64,000 bases of DNA, taken from Leptospira idonii (GTDB lineage Bacteria > Spirochaetota > Leptospiria > Leptospirales > Leptospiraceae). The notes beneath the pieces were generated by a model. It was not told where the DNA came from, made no database searches, and saw nothing but the letters and a program-made list of their open reading frames with translations. Positions within the stretch are counted from its first letter, which is position 1; every line of letters begins with the position of its first letter. Location of the stretch: contig NZ_RQHW01000047.1 in NCBI RefSeq assembly GCF_004770995.1, positions 682,001 to 746,000 of the forward strand, written 5' to 3'. Positions 1 to 9,854 of the stretch are shown here, one piece after another. A program made the position numbers and the translations under genes.

Positions 1-479
1 AAGATGGCAAAAAAGGAAAGTACGTTCAGCGCATAGAATTTATAGAATTGAGGCAACGGAAAATCCCAATAATGCCCTGAAAAGAAGTAAAGCCTTCCCG
101 CATTCAAACTTATATAAACAAAATATAAAGTCACGATCACTACGAAAGAAGTCATCGTGATGAACAGATACTTTCTGGTTCTTACAAAATACTCTTCCGG
201 AAAAGAGAGAAAGAAGCTGGTAAGATAAGTGGCACCCATCAAAGCGGAAGTGATGACAAGCCAACGAAGGTAAGCGGAAGATGGGCCCATAAAGGAAAAA
301 TTGATCATATAGGCCAGGTGAAAGAAACCGAGCCAAAGAGTTCCCATTCCAAGCAGATACGTAGCTTTGGATTTTTCTTTCACTGTAAGAAAGAGTTGTG
401 CGTTGTAAAAAGTGAAGATTACGCCGATCAGCGAACCAAAAGAGTAGAAATCGAAAGAAACGGAGCCCCAATTTGCCAT
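1..479 (-). CDS. Integral membrane protein, N-terminal part (cut by window start)
   Basis: Reading the minus strand from an ATG at 477-479 gives an uninterrupted frame to the window edge (about 159 codons, beginning MANWGSVSFDFYSFG). Hydrophobic segments lie near residues 10-32, 39-62, 69-93 and 103-124, and a fifth begins near 147. This matches the front half of a multi-helix sensor module of the 7TM kind that spirochaetes place in front of cyclase, kinase or PP2C domains. The output domain lies outside the window, so the function is unknown. No clear Shine-Dalgarno site precedes the ATG. The gene follows dedA on the same strand after 26 bases, so co-transcription is likely. Another long minus-strand frame here (40-471) has no coherent membrane pattern and is a shadow. 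The membrane topology is seen; the sensor role is inferred. Confidence 0.7.
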   Translation of the reverse strand, partial: MANWGSVSFDFYSFGSLIGVIFTFYNAQLFLTVKEKSKATYLLGMGTLWLGFFHLAYMINFSFMGPSSAYLRWLVITSALMGATYLTSFFLSFPEEYFVRTRKYLFITMTSFVVIVTLYFVYISLNAGRLYFFSGHYWDFPLPQFYKFYALNVLSFFAI

Positions 480-505
480 GGTGGTAAAAAATTAACCAAA
501 CTAAA

Positions 506-1153
506 TTACGGTGTCAACTTCGTTCTTCTTTTCTTTAGATAATAAAAAATGCAAAAGACGACCGCAAAAAACACAATCGCAATAGTAATAATTTTGTTAT
601 AAACCGATAATATAACAAGAATTTGGTTCCAATTTTTTCCCAGTTTGAACCCTCCCCCGATGAGTAGTCCGCACCACAGCACAATGGCTACCGTGTAAAG
701 GAACATAAATTGAATGATGTTCATTTTGGCCATCCCCGCAACGATAGAAACGAAGAATCGAATCCCTGCGGAAAATCGGGACAAAATGACCACTAAAATG
801 GAATTTCTACGAAACCAGTGGAAAGTTTTTTCCAAAGACTCTTCTTCATACAAAGCTTTCAAAAAGGGCAATTTCGTTTTCTTTAAAAACTGCAATACCC
901 TTGCTCCGAATCGAAACATAAGAAAAGCTCCCAACCAGTTTCCCGTCAAACTGGCAGTGATCACAGAAAATAAGGAAATGGCAGGATGAGTCTGGGCGGC
1001 CAAAAAACCGGAAAAGGCTGTGAAACTATCTCCCGGCCAAGGGGGAAATACATTCTCCAAAAAATTGGAAAAGGCAAAAAACAACCACAACGCCCAGCCG
1101 GGCATTCCCGAAACGAATTCGATGAAACGAGGAATACTAGAAAAGATCTCCAC
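506..1153 (-). CDS. DedA/VTT-family inner-membrane protein
   Basis: This 215-residue protein has the DedA pattern. An N-terminal re-entrant region carries the family motif near residues 33-48 (ENVFPPWPGDSF). A long amphipathic stretch follows, then the conserved R-F-x-A-G-x-R block (SRFSAGIRFFVSIVAG) and C-terminal helices. DedA proteins are undecaprenyl-phosphate or phospholipid flippase/scramblase-type membrane proteins that support envelope integrity. The length is normal for the family. The start is GTG at 1151-1153, with only a weak upstream purine tract. A basic tail (KKRRTK) ends the protein. The lipoprotein gene at 1248 is divergent, so the promoters of both must lie in 1154-1247. Family assignment is confident; the exact lipid substrate is not knowable here. 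Confidence 0.88.
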   Translation of the reverse strand: MEIFSSIPRFIEFVSGMPGWALWLFFAFSNFLENVFPPWPGDSFTAFSGFLAAQTHPAISLFSVITASLTGNWLGAFLMFRFGARVLQFLKKTKLPFLKALYEEESLEKTFHWFRRNSILVVILSRFSAGIRFFVSIVAGMAKMNIIQFMFLYTVAIVLWCGLLIGGGFKLGKNWNQILVILSVYNKIITIAIVFFAVVFCIFYYLKKRRTKLTP

Positions 1154-1247
1154 TCAAAGCAAATTTATCGCAAAGATAAAATGAGTTAGCAAGAAAGTTT
1201 TTAAAAAATGATTGGAACTATGGTCTCGGTCGGATTTGATTTCCGTA

Positions 1248-1685
1248 ATGCGTCTCTTTTCGTTTTTGTTCCTTTTCCTACTTTTGCTTCACTGTAGCGG
1301 AACCCCTTCTTCCGCCCCCGAATCTTATTCTTTCGATCGGTTGAATCTGGCTCATTATCCGGAAAAGATTCCCCCATCCATCCCTCGCTCTTTTCTGCCG
1401 GAATCGGCAGTGTTTATCGATTCTTCTGAACTGAGATCCGGATTTGCGAATGCAAGGGAATCTTATCTTCTTTTGGAATCTACGAACACCAAAGAAGAGA
1501 TTGAAAAAACCTTGGAAGCAAGAAGTGCAATGGGAGACTGGAAACTCATCCAAAAAGACAGCGAAGGTTCTAAAACGGTGTATCTCTTCGAAGGTTTTCT
1601 CAACAAGTCCATGTCGGTTCTTGTGACCGATCAAGGAGACAAAAGATACGCTAAGTATTTTTTTAAAAAACAAAGCAGTTATTAA
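1248..1685 (+). CDS. Small lipoprotein of unknown function
   Basis: This protein of about 145 residues begins MRLFSFLFLFLLLLHCSG, a lipoprotein signal with the lipid-modified cysteine near residue 16. An in-frame ATG at 1212 would add 12 polar residues before the signal, so 1248 is preferred. The mature part has no motif I recognise. It is a mixed alpha/beta sequence with a stretch resembling small anchored sensor proteins (a YLLLESTNTKEEIEKTLEA region, then a strand reading GSKTVYLFEGFLN). It ends nine bases before the PerM-type permease gene, so the two are probably co-transcribed. Lipoprotein status is read from the sequence; the role is unknown. Confidence 0.7.
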   Translation: MRLFSFLFLFLLLLHCSGTPSSAPESYSFDRLNLAHYPEKIPPSIPRSFLPESAVFIDSSELRSGFANARESYLLLESTNTKEEIEKTLEARSAMGDWKLIQKDSEGSKTVYLFEGFLNKSMSVLVTDQGDKRYAKYFFKKQSSY

Positions 1686-1694
1686 CAAAACGAT

Positions 1695-2816
1695 ATGACC
1701 AAGTGGCTGGAAAACAAAAACGTAATCATTGTCTATATCATTCTGGCTTCTCTTTTTGTAGCCACATGTTTTACACTTTTTTTCGTATTCAAACCTTATC
1801 TTTGGGCCGCCTTCTTAGCCCTTCTATTTTATCTAACGACAAGAAAACTTCATAAACGGCTACGAAACCTTTTGGGAGTTAAGATCGCTTTTCTTTCTCC
1901 CTACATCATGGTGATCGTGATGTTAGCCGGTGTGTTCGTTCCTTCCTATCTCATTCTCTCTACGATCATTAGGGAGTCACTAAACCTGGTGAGTTATGTT
2001 AGAAACCAACTCTCCGAAGAATCCATCGTTTCTCTACTCCTCAACTCTCCTATGTTGACAGATTTTTTCACAGAGAACGAATTTTTCTGGATCAAACTTC
2101 CCGCTCTTTACAGAGAATATGTGGGCCAACACATGGACGTTTTGAACTTGGATTCCATCTACAGCCTTTTGAAAAACTCGTCCGGTTTTTTATTGGGATC
2201 GATGGAACTTCCCGGAACGATCGTATTCAACGCCTTTTTCACTTTCATTCTTTTGTTTTTCTTTTACAAAGAAGGGAACAGAATGGAACATGCGTTATTC
2301 GTAAATCTCCCCTTCCCTCAAGAAATAGAAGAACGACTGGGAAGAAGGATAGAAGAAGCCATTCGTACTGTGATGTTGGGAAATCTATTTATCGCACTTT
2401 TGCAAGGTGCTTTGATTTACGTATTGCTTCTCTTCACTTCCGTTTCCAATAAATTTTTATTATCCAGCATCGCCACAATCTTCTCCCTCATTCCTGTGAT
2501 AGGAACTTCTGTGGTTTGGCTCCCTGTAGGAATCTATCTGGGCCTTGTGCAAAATGCATGGTCTTACGGAATCTTATTTATGATAGGCGGTGCTTCCGCC
2601 TACTTGATTCTAGAAAACTTGGTAAAACCGAAAATCCTGGATAAAAAACTAAAAACCCATCCCTTCCTGATCTTTCTTTCCTTAATCGGAGGTCTGCAGG
2701 AATTCGGAGTTGCAGGGATCATCATCGGGCCGATGGCGCTCACTCTCATCATCATCTTATGGGATTTTTGGAAAATATTCAAAGAGACAGGTTTCCAAAA
2801 CTCGAAGAATGGCTGA
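1695..2816 (+). CDS. AI-2E/PerM-family permease
   Basis: This 373-residue polytopic membrane protein has two N-terminal helices, a large central extramembrane part (residues about 95-175), and a C-terminal cluster of helices. The C-terminal cluster includes the family block around GTSVVWLPVGIYLGL and LVKPKILDKKLKTHPFLIF. This is the AI-2E transporter (PerM/YdgG) family. Some members export autoinducer-2 and others act as ion exporters; substrates are often unassigned. The length is typical. The stop codon overlaps the xseA start by eight bases, which indicates translational coupling. That link is operonic, not functional. The substrate cannot be told from the sequence. Confidence 0.85.
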   Translation: MTKWLENKNVIIVYIILASLFVATCFTLFFVFKPYLWAAFLALLFYLTTRKLHKRLRNLLGVKIAFLSPYIMVIVMLAGVFVPSYLILSTIIRESLNLVSYVRNQLSEESIVSLLLNSPMLTDFFTENEFFWIKLPALYREYVGQHMDVLNLDSIYSLLKNSSGFLLGSMELPGTIVFNAFFTFILLFFFYKEGNRMEHALFVNLPFPQEIEERLGRRIEEAIRTVMLGNLFIALLQGALIYVLLLFTSVSNKFLLSSIATIFSLIPVIGTSVVWLPVGIYLGLVQNAWSYGILFMIGGASAYLILENLVKPKILDKKLKTHPFLIFLSLIGGLQEFGVAGIIIGPMALTLIIILWDFWKIFKETGFQNSKNG

Positions 2817-4089
2817 ACCGAATTCCCTTTCCGTAAGCGAAGTCAATCGCATCATCAAGGCCACGTTACAAGAGTCAGATGGTCTAAAAAACATCTGGGT
2901 CAAGGGAGAGATTTCCAACTTCTCCCAAACGGCATCTTCCGGGCATATGTATTTTTCCCTGAAAGATGCCACAAGCGTCATCAAGTGTGCCTTTTTCTCC
3001 TTCCAGTCCAAATCATACAAAGGGAGGCCTTTGAAAAACGGAATGGAGATTCGACTCTTCGGTTCCGTTTCCGTTTATGAACCGGGTGGTTACTACAGTC
3101 TTTCCGTTCAAAAAGTGGAAGAACTGGGAGAAGGAGATATTTTGCTTCAGATCGAAAGACTGAAACAAAGTCTTTCCGAAAAAGGAATCTTCGATCCGAA
3201 TAGAAAAAAACCTCTTCCTAAATTTCCCAAACGACTGGGGATCGCCACCTCTCCCAAAGGCGCCGCAGTGGAAGACATCATCCGAATTGCGACCGATCTA
3301 AATCCTTCCATTCAAATCTTAGTTTCTCCTTGTTTGGTACAAGGCGATGAAGCGGCAGGCTCCATCGCAGGCGCAATACGAGAATTAAACGATCCTAAAT
3401 GGGAAGTGGATGTGATCATTGCAGGAAGAGGAGGAGGATCTTTCGAAGATCTCATGGCATTCAATACGGAAGCCGTGGTGATGGCATACTATCATTCCAA
3501 GGTTCCCATAATTTCCGCAGTGGGCCACGAAATCGACAGAGTCCTCACCGATTTGGCAGCGGATGCGACAGCACCTACTCCTACCGCCGCCGCAAAACTG
3601 GCCATTCCCAACGTAACGGATATGATTTCCAGATTGGAAGAAATGGGGCAAAGATTGAAACACTCCCTTTCCAACAGAACCAAAATAGGAAAGGAAAAAT
3701 ACCAAGGCCTCATCACTCGTTCCATATTCCAAAATCCTTATACGATTTTAGAAACCCGCTCCATTCATGTGGATGAAGTGATGAATCGAATCGGCCTTCT
3801 GGGAAAAAACTTTTTGATCCAAAAAAAAAGTGAATTTTCCAGAACGGAAATTCTCAAAATGAGAATGGAACAATATATCCGAAAAAAGAAGCAGGATTAC
3901 GAACTCATTCAATCCAGAGTGGAACATTTTTCCCCTTTGGGAACTTTAAAGAGAGGATATTCCGTTTTGAGAAATCAGAAAAAGGAAGTCATTTCCTCAT
4001 TACATCAAATCAAAGAAAAAGAAACCGCGGAACTCATTCTTTCCGACGGTCGTCTCCAAATAGAAGTTACCGGTAAAACGAAGGAATAA
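2809..4089 (+). CDS. xseA: Exodeoxyribonuclease VII large subunit
   Basis: XseA is the catalytic large subunit of exonuclease VII, a cytoplasmic single-strand-specific nuclease used in repair. The 426-residue product starts [17 protein letters not shown], the usual XseA opening. An OB-fold follows ([10 protein letters not shown] about residues 24-33), then the catalytic core with [17 protein letters not shown], the glycine-rich [10 protein letters not shown] and the SAVGHEIDR block. A coiled-coil-rich C-terminus ends in a GYSVL segment. A longer frame starts at 2710, but it adds 33 low-complexity residues that lie inside the permease gene. The ATG at 2809 is preferred and overlaps the permease stop by eight bases. 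xseB follows after two bases, as expected for a two-subunit enzyme. Confidence 0.96.
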   Translation: MAEPNSLSVSEVNRIIKATLQESDGLKNIWVKGEISNFSQTASSGHMYFSLKDATSVIKCAFFSFQSKSYKGRPLKNGMEIRLFGSVSVYEPGGYYSLSVQKVEELGEGDILLQIERLKQSLSEKGIFDPNRKKPLPKFPKRLGIATSPKGAAVEDIIRIATDLNPSIQILVSPCLVQGDEAAGSIAGAIRELNDPKWEVDVIIAGRGGGSFEDLMAFNTEAVVMAYYHSKVPIISAVGHEIDRVLTDLAADATAPTPTAAAKLAIPNVTDMISRLEEMGQRLKHSLSNRTKIGKEKYQGLITRSIFQNPYTILETRSIHVDEVMNRIGLLGKNFLIQKKSEFSRTEILKMRMEQYIRKKKQDYELIQSRVEHFSPLGTLKRGYSVLRNQKKEVISSLHQIKEKETAELILSDGRLQIEVTGKTKE

Positions 4090-4091
4090 CT

Positions 4092-4370
4092 ATGTCCAAT
4101 AAAAACACAACATTCGAAGATGCTTTAAAAGAATTGGAAGAAATCGCTGAAAAATTGGAGAAAGGACAACTCTCTCTGGAAGATTCCATCAAAGCTTACG
4201 AAAGAGGAATGGAACTCAAAAAAGTATGCAGCGACAGACTCACTGAAGCGGAAGCCAAAATCGAATTTTTAGCAAAAGGTGGAAACGGAGAAATCGTAAA
4301 ATCCACTGTGAAAAAGAAGAAAGAAGAATCTTCCAAAACGAACTCCAAAGAAGAAGACGATCTGTTTTAA
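4092..4370 (+). CDS. xseB: Exodeoxyribonuclease VII small subunit
   Basis: XseB is the small helical subunit that packs several copies around one XseA. The 92-residue product has the diagnostic pattern [18 protein letters not shown] followed by [14 protein letters not shown], then a third helix. The C-terminus is an acidic and lysine-rich tail ([17 protein letters not shown]), longer than in many homologues. The gene starts two bases after the xseA stop. Its length and helix pattern are normal for the family. Confidence 0.95.
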   Translation: MSNKNTTFEDALKELEEIAEKLEKGQLSLEDSIKAYERGMELKKVCSDRLTEAEAKIEFLAKGGNGEIVKSTVKKKKEESSKTNSKEEDDLF

Positions 4371-4379
4371 TCCTACAGA

Positions 4380-5783
4380 ATGAACTGGCAGGCTTTTTTT
4401 ATCTCCGCCTATCTGCTGACTACTGTAGCGATAGGAATCTTTGCGGCAAGAAGGGTAAAAAATGCGAAAGACTTTATTCTCGCAGGAAGAAGCCTCCCCC
4501 TTCCCATTTCCACTGCGGCTCTATTCGCCACTTGGTTCGGCAGTGAAACCATTTTAGGTTCTTCCGTAGAATTCGCTAAAGGCGGTTATCTTTCCGTCAT
4601 ACAAGATCCGTTCGGTGGTGCACTTTGCCTCTTTCTTTTAGGGCTCATCTTTGCAAAATCATTGTATCGAATGCAGATCCTTACCTTCGGTGATTTTTAC
4701 AGAGATCGTTACGGAAGATGGATGGAATTTTTAGGAGGGATTTGTTTGATCTTCTCCTATTTCGGATGGGTGGCGGCACAGTTTGTAGCCTTGGGAATTA
4801 TGATGCAGGTCATCTTCGGGATGTCCCAATTTATGGGAATTGCCTGCGGTGCATTACTCGTTGTCTTCTATACTTACTTAGGCGGTATGTGGTCCGTTTC
4901 CCTTACCGACTTTTTTCAATCCATCTCCATCATCATAGGTCTGATCGTGGTTTTCTATGAGATCAACTTGATCCAACCGATCACTTCTACATTAGCATCC
5001 ACTCCGGACGGGTTCTTGCATTTTTTCCCGAAAGCGGAATACCGTTCCTGGGTGGTTTATATATCCGCATGGATGGTTGTGGGACTGGGTTCTCTTCCCC
5101 AGCAGGATATATTCCAAAGAGTGATGTCCGCCAAATCGGAAAAAACGGCCATCCTTGCCTCTTATTTATCTTCCGTCATTTACATCAGTTTTGCGATGAT
5201 TCCTTTGTTTTTAGGACTACAAGCATCCAAACTATTGACGGATTTCGATTTGAACGGAGAAAACAGTCAGTTGCTGATTCCTCAAATGGTTTCTAAATTT
5301 GCATCTCCTGTCGTTCAAATTCTATTTTTTTCGGCTTTGATTTCTGCCATTCTTTCCACTGCCTCCGGGGCGATACTCGCTCCGTCATCCATACTATCTG
5401 AGAATATTCTAAAATATTTATTAAAAGACAAATCGGATCAAAAACTACTTTGGTTGTCCAGAACATCCGTCATCATCATATCGGTGACTTCCTTTCTTTT
5501 GGCGGTAGGAAAACCGTCTATCTATGCTTTGGTGGAAGACTCGGGAGGAATTTCTTTGGTTTCCCTGTTCATACCGATGGTCTTCGGTCTTCTTTCCAAA
5601 AGACCGAACCAAAAAGCCGCCTTACTTTCCTTAGTCTTTGGTATGACTACATGGGTAATTTTGGAGTGGTTTCATGACGAAACCACCAGCCATTTTTACG
5701 GAACCATTGCCAGCCTTCTGGGGATATTGTTAGGAATGGTCCTTTTTCCTACAAAGAGAGAGACTGATCTAAAAGCCAGTTGA
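4380..5783 (+). CDS. Sodium:solute symporter family transporter
   Basis: This 467-residue protein has about 13 hydrophobic helices and the SSS-family signature region. It opens with [18 protein letters not shown] and has the substrate/sodium-site segment [20 protein letters not shown] near residues 36-55. [13 protein letters not shown] marks the middle of the family fold. The inner-membrane transporter couples sodium entry to solute uptake. The substrate could be proline, pantothenate, a sugar or another small solute, and I cannot choose between them. The gene starts nine bases after xseB. Its last 35 bases overlap the 3' end of the convergent ddl gene, so the two transcripts are antisense at their tails. 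Confidence 0.88.
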   Translation: MNWQAFFISAYLLTTVAIGIFAARRVKNAKDFILAGRSLPLPISTAALFATWFGSETILGSSVEFAKGGYLSVIQDPFGGALCLFLLGLIFAKSLYRMQILTFGDFYRDRYGRWMEFLGGICLIFSYFGWVAAQFVALGIMMQVIFGMSQFMGIACGALLVVFYTYLGGMWSVSLTDFFQSISIIIGLIVVFYEINLIQPITSTLASTPDGFLHFFPKAEYRSWVVYISAWMVVGLGSLPQQDIFQRVMSAKSEKTAILASYLSSVIYISFAMIPLFLGLQASKLLTDFDLNGENSQLLIPQMVSKFASPVVQILFFSALISAILSTASGAILAPSSILSENILKYLLKDKSDQKLLWLSRTSVIIISVTSFLLAVGKPSIYALVEDSGGISLVSLFIPMVFGLLSKRPNQKAALLSLVFGMTTWVILEWFHDETTSHFYGTIASLLGILLGMVLFPTKRETDLKAS

Positions 5784-6798
5784 ACACATCTTTCATTTGA
5801 ATTCCCAGAGCCTGTGCCTGCTGAGGGATTAGACTTGTTCCAGTCATTCCGGGAAGAGTATTCGTTTCCAATACATAAGGAATCCCGTTTCTGATGATGA
5901 AATCGGATCTGGAATAACCTCGGCAACCCAATGTTTTGTGACAAACGAGAGTGTATGCCTGTAATTTTTCCATGATCTCTTGGGAAACAGGTGCGGGAGT
6001 GATCTCTTCGCTACCACCTTTCGTATATTTGGCGGTAAAATCGAAGAACTCGGATTTAGGACGAATTTCAGTCGCAACCAATGGAAATGGTTCCCACTGT
6101 CCTCCCGTTTTTTTCTCAAGAACTCCTATGGAAACTTCCGTTCCTGAAATCAATTCCTGAACGAAAACTCGGTCTTCCGTAACGAATATTTTTTCGATGA
6201 GTAGAATCGCTTCTTCCGGGGTTTTAGCAGGACCTGTATTTACGCTTGATCCGCCAAGCGTCGGTTTGATGAAGACTGGAAAGGAAATAGGAAGCTGCAA
6301 AACGAAACGTTTCACATCTATTTCCTTTTTCGAAACCTCTACGAAAGGAGCGACAGGAATTCCCGCCTTTTCGAAAAGCAGATTGGATCTGTATTTATCC
6401 ATTGCCAATGCGGAAGCAAGCACTCCTGAACCGGTATATGGTAGGCCGATCACTTCCAAAAAACCTTGTATGGAACCGTCCTCCCCCTGTCCTCCGTGAA
6501 GACCTAAGAAGACTACATCCAATCCGAGTTTCACTAATAAATGTTTGTCGCTGTCTTGTAATATTTGATTTCCGGAAGTGAATTCGGAAAGAAAACTTCC
6601 TTTGAGTTGCAGAGGATCGGGGAAGTTCGATTCGAATCCATTAGGAATGTACCAGGTTCCGTTCGTATCGATGAAAATAGGTTTTACTTCAAACCTTGTA
6701 CGATCAATCGTCTTATAAATAAAGTAAGAAGAGCGGATTGAAATCTCGTGCTCAGACGAAACTCCTCCGAAAATCAGGCCTAGTTTTTTGCGTATCAT
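5749..6798 (-). CDS. ddl: D-alanine--D-alanine ligase
   Basis: Ddl joins two D-alanines with ATP in the cytoplasm, giving the dipeptide used by MurF for peptidoglycan. The 349-residue protein carries the N-terminal [13 protein letters not shown] loop, the [15 protein letters not shown] motif near residues 98-112, [17 protein letters not shown], the ATP-grasp elements [16 protein letters not shown], and the closing [10 protein letters not shown]. All are canonical. The ATG is at 6796-6798. The 3' end overlaps the symporter gene by 35 bases. The 5' end lies next to a perfect 14-bp inverted repeat (6803-6848) shared with the divergent repeat-protein gene, which may control one or both. No other mur or fts gene is adjacent. 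Confidence 0.96.
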   Translation of the reverse strand: MIRKKLGLIFGGVSSEHEISIRSSYFIYKTIDRTRFEVKPIFIDTNGTWYIPNGFESNFPDPLQLKGSFLSEFTSGNQILQDSDKHLLVKLGLDVVFLGLHGGQGEDGSIQGFLEVIGLPYTGSGVLASALAMDKYRSNLLFEKAGIPVAPFVEVSKKEIDVKRFVLQLPISFPVFIKPTLGGSSVNTGPAKTPEEAILLIEKIFVTEDRVFVQELISGTEVSIGVLEKKTGGQWEPFPLVATEIRPKSEFFDFTAKYTKGGSEEITPAPVSQEIMEKLQAYTLVCHKTLGCRGYSRSDFIIRNGIPYVLETNTLPGMTGTSLIPQQAQALGIQMKDVFNWLLDQSLSL

Positions 6799-6802
6799 GA
6801 AA

Positions 6803-6848
6803 TCACTTGATTCCTTTCCAATTCCATCTATAATAAGGAATCAAGTGA
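6803..6848. promoter_or_regulatory. Perfect 14-bp inverted repeat between divergent genes
   Basis: TCACTTGATTCCTT (6803-6816) is matched exactly by its reverse complement AAGGAATCAAGTGA (6835-6848), with an 18-base spacer. It sits between the ddl start and the likely start of the exported repeat protein, whose GTG at 6845 lies inside the right arm. It could be an operator for a dimeric regulator or an RNA hairpin covering the start codon. The repeat is certain; its function is inferred. Confidence 0.6.
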
Positions 6849-8254
6849 GATCCGCATTAAAAAAACAATTCCTTCTTGGATTTTGCCTGTTTTTATCCTC
6901 CTTTCCTCTCTCCGCTAAATTGCCAAATTCCTTTACGGAAGATATCCCTTCCGATTATCATCAATTTTGGTTTTTATATGAATCCGAAAAAAGAGGGAAC
7001 CAAACTTTCACGGCAGTTCGTCCTTTTTATATCGATTTTCAGGACAAAACGACCGCATTTCGAATTCGAAGTTATCTGGCGCCCATTTATTATAAAGAAG
7101 AAACAAATCATTGGTACACTTGGTCCTCTCTTTTCTTTTTTACAGGAACCGGTTTTAAACATGAAGAAGGCGACGAGGATGAAGACATTCTACTTACTCC
7201 TCTTTTTCTTTGGGGTAAGGGAGATTCTCCCAGAGAAAATTATTTCAGCATCTTTCCTTTCTATGGAAAGATCAGAAACAAACTCAGCTATCAAGAGTTA
7301 AACTACTTTTTGTTTCCTATTTATACTGATTGGAAATACAAAACCTACGAAGCCAGATCCATTCTTTGGCCTTTGACGATGAGGGGAAAATCTGAATCCA
7401 GAGACGATCTCCGAATTTTCCCGTTTTATTCGAAGAAGGAACATTTCGGAAAATACAAAAGGCAATCCATCCTTTGGCCCTTTCTGCAATGGGGAGAAGA
7501 AAGGCTGGATAAAAAAGAACCTTCTAGATACTTTATGTTTTTTCCTTTCTACAATACGAAAGATTCCAAAGACGGAAATATGAAAAGCCGCGCCTATCTT
7601 TGGTTTCCCGTTTTGAATTCCCTTTTCTCTTACGGATACGACCGCAAAACAGGGCAAACCAATTATTCCGCTTTGTTCATTCTATTTCAATACACAACGT
7701 CCGTGAAAAAAGATACGGAAAAGTTTATACTGTTTCCCTTCTACGGATATTCGTATTTTGCAAAAAAAGAATCAGAATTCATATCTCCCTTTTATTTCAG
7801 TTTGGCGCAGAACACGAATCATTTGAAATCGAAATCCTACTTCCTGATTCCTTTTTTCTCTCATATCAAACAAGAGTTTGTGGAAACAGGAAGGACAGAT
7901 CTCTATTGGAAATTCTGGCCTCTTCTTCGGTATCATAGAGATTCGGAAGGAAATTCGGTTTGGAATACGATTTCGATCATTCCCATCCGTTTCGAGGGAA
8001 TGGAAGAAACCTGGGAACCGATTTTTTCCATCGTTGAATTCAGGAAGTCATCTAACGGAGAAAAACGAATCCATCTGCTCAGTAGACTCTATACGCAAAG
8101 ATGGACGGAAAAAGAAACCAGCATCCACATTCCTCTTCTTGCGGAATTCAATAAAACGGCAACAGGATTCGAATACCAATTTTTTTACGGCTTATTGGGA
8201 ATCGATACGAGAGAAGAACGCACTCAATATCAAATTTTATGGTTAAAAATATGA
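6845..8254 (+). CDS. Exported aromatic-rich repeat protein coupled to mlaE
   Basis: I do not recognise this family by name. From a GTG at 6845 the product has 469 residues with a clean signal peptide: basic RSALKK, then [16 protein letters not shown]. Upstream ATG 6797 or TTG 6788 would place about 16-19 polar residues first; an AAGGAA tract before 6845 supports the GTG. The mature part is a chain of aromatic repeats with period about 30-45 residues, centred on motifs such as [56 protein letters not shown] and FLIPFFSH. Alternating aromatic and polar residues suggest beta strands, perhaps an outer-membrane barrel or periplasmic beta-solenoid. The stop overlaps the mlaE start (ATGA at 8251-8254), so it is translated with the Mla transporter. 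Export and repeats are seen; a lipid-trafficking role is inference. Confidence 0.72.
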   Translation: MRSALKKQFLLGFCLFLSSFPLSAKLPNSFTEDIPSDYHQFWFLYESEKRGNQTFTAVRPFYIDFQDKTTAFRIRSYLAPIYYKEETNHWYTWSSLFFFTGTGFKHEEGDEDEDILLTPLFLWGKGDSPRENYFSIFPFYGKIRNKLSYQELNYFLFPIYTDWKYKTYEARSILWPLTMRGKSESRDDLRIFPFYSKKEHFGKYKRQSILWPFLQWGEERLDKKEPSRYFMFFPFYNTKDSKDGNMKSRAYLWFPVLNSLFSYGYDRKTGQTNYSALFILFQYTTSVKKDTEKFILFPFYGYSYFAKKESEFISPFYFSLAQNTNHLKSKSYFLIPFFSHIKQEFVETGRTDLYWKFWPLLRYHRDSEGNSVWNTISIIPIRFEGMEETWEPIFSIVEFRKSSNGEKRIHLLSRLYTQRWTEKETSIHIPLLAEFNKTATGFEYQFFYGLLGIDTREERTQYQILWLKI

Positions 8255-9027
8255 AATCATTCTTTGAGAAAACGATCCAACCTACCATCTATGCGGTAGG
8301 ATTCACTGTATTACTTTTATTCAGAACATTCTCCCAATCCCATCACGCCTTTTTCAAAAGAAGAGAAATTTTGGATCAGATGTTTATCGCTGGGGTCGGT
8401 TCCCTCTTCGTTGTTTCCGTCGTTTCCATCTTTACGGGAATGATCATGGGCTTGAATACGGGGCTTGGACTTCGCGACTTCGGTGCGGAAGGTCAGATCG
8501 GTCTCCTACTTACGATCACTCTGACAAGAGAGATGGCTCCTTTTATGACCTCTTTGATTTTAGCGGCCTCCGTAGGTTCCGCAATGGCGGCGGAGATAGG
8601 AACTATGAAGGTTTCCGAAGAGATAGATGCCTTGGAAGTGATGTCGATTGATCCTGTTCGTTATCTGGTGATGCCTCGCATTTTCGGATTTTCGATTATG
8701 GTTCCCATACTTTGCATCTATTCTTCCACTTTAGGAATATTAGGCGGTGCCATCGTAGGCCATTTTCAATTTGGAATCGATATGATCTCCTACTTCCAAG
8801 ATGTGTTTTACCGCATTTCTTCTCTTCCCGGATTAAAAGATCTTTATGTGGGAGTCTTCAAAGGATATATCTTCGGACTCATCATCTCCACTGTATCTTG
8901 CAGCCAAGGTCTTCGCACCAGCGGAGGTGCGATCGGTGTGGGTCAAACCACAAGACAAGCGGTAGTGACTTCTTTTCTTATGGTCATATTCTTCGGTTAT
9001 GTGTTGACTGCCGTTTTTTATAAGTGA
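8251..9027 (+). CDS. mlaE: Mla-type ABC transporter permease
   Basis: MlaE/YrbE is the inner-membrane permease of the MCE transporter that moves phospholipids between the two membranes. The 258-residue product has the expected helices and the family blocks [38 protein letters not shown] and the signature [19 protein letters not shown] near residues 114-132. A longer frame begins at 8239, but the ATG at 8251 forms an ATGA overlap with the previous stop and is the better start. mlaF follows after six bases, then mlaD. The family call is firm. Transport direction is debated in the field and cannot be read here. Confidence 0.93.
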   Translation: MKSFFEKTIQPTIYAVGFTVLLLFRTFSQSHHAFFKRREILDQMFIAGVGSLFVVSVVSIFTGMIMGLNTGLGLRDFGAEGQIGLLLTITLTREMAPFMTSLILAASVGSAMAAEIGTMKVSEEIDALEVMSIDPVRYLVMPRIFGFSIMVPILCIYSSTLGILGGAIVGHFQFGIDMISYFQDVFYRISSLPGLKDLYVGVFKGYIFGLIISTVSCSQGLRTSGGAIGVGQTTRQAVVTSFLMVIFFGYVLTAVFYK

Positions 9028-9033
9028 GGCTTT

Positions 9034-9816
9034 ATGGAAACCATCGCAATTGAAATGAAAAACGTTCATAAAACTTTCGGACATAGAAAGATCCTGAAAG
9101 GAATGAACATTAAAGTAAAAAAAGGAGAAACGATGGTCATCCTGGGACCTTCCGGAACCGGAAAATCAGTCAGTCTAAAACACATCACTGGTTTACTCGA
9201 TCCGGACGAAGGAGACTGTTATATCTTCGGAGAATCCATTGTTCATGCGGATGAAAAGAAAAAAAAGGCGCTTCGATCCAAACTAGGCGTCTTATTCCAG
9301 TCAGGCGCTCTCATCAACTGGCTCACCGTTTATGAAAATGTAGCACTTCCCTTGAGAGAACATAAAATCGCACATGGAGAAGAGCTCGATCGAATCGTGA
9401 TGGAAAAATTAAGATGGCTGGATTTGATTCCCGCCAAAGACACTCTTCCCAGTAATATCTCCGGTGGTATGAAAAAAAGAGTCGGTTTGGCAAGAGCTCT
9501 CACCTCTCAGCCGGAAATCGTAATGTATGATGAACCTACTTCGGGATTGGATCCTGTGATGTCCAACGTCATCAACGATCTTGTCATCCGAATGCAAAAA
9601 GAACTGGGTCTAACAAGCATCGTAGTCACTCACGATATGAGTTCCGCATATCGAATCGCAGATCGGATCAGTTTTCTTTATGAAGGACAAGTGTTGTTTT
9701 GTGGTACCTCCGACGAGATCCAAAACTCTCCCAATCCCATCATACAACAATTCATACACGGAAGAACGGAAGGACCGATGATTCTGGATCATTCGGAACT
9801 CAAACAAACAAAATAA
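9034..9816 (+). CDS. mlaF: Mla-type ABC transporter ATP-binding protein
   Basis: MlaF is the cytoplasmic ATPase of the phospholipid transporter. The 260-residue product has Walker A (GPSGTGKS, about residues 38-45), Q-loop (LFQSGALI), signature ([14 protein letters not shown]), Walker B with catalytic glutamate ([12 protein letters not shown]) and switch histidine (VVTHDM). The [14 protein letters not shown] stretch is characteristic of MlaF rather than of other ABC ATPases. It lies between mlaE and mlaD with short spacers, forming one operon with the upstream exported repeat protein. The length is normal. Confidence 0.95.
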   Translation: METIAIEMKNVHKTFGHRKILKGMNIKVKKGETMVILGPSGTGKSVSLKHITGLLDPDEGDCYIFGESIVHADEKKKKALRSKLGVLFQSGALINWLTVYENVALPLREHKIAHGEELDRIVMEKLRWLDLIPAKDTLPSNISGGMKKRVGLARALTSQPEIVMYDEPTSGLDPVMSNVINDLVIRMQKELGLTSIVVTHDMSSAYRIADRISFLYEGQVLFCGTSDEIQNSPNPIIQQFIHGRTEGPMILDHSELKQTK

Positions 9817-9854
9817 TTGACTTTCCTTCAGGGAACGGAGATCATCAAGCCACA

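Noticed and set aside
40..471. 143-residue minus-strand frame starting MGLRFFRF
   Set aside because: It overlaps the better frame from the ATG at 479, which has regular membrane helices and stays open to the window edge. This one has no domain pattern.
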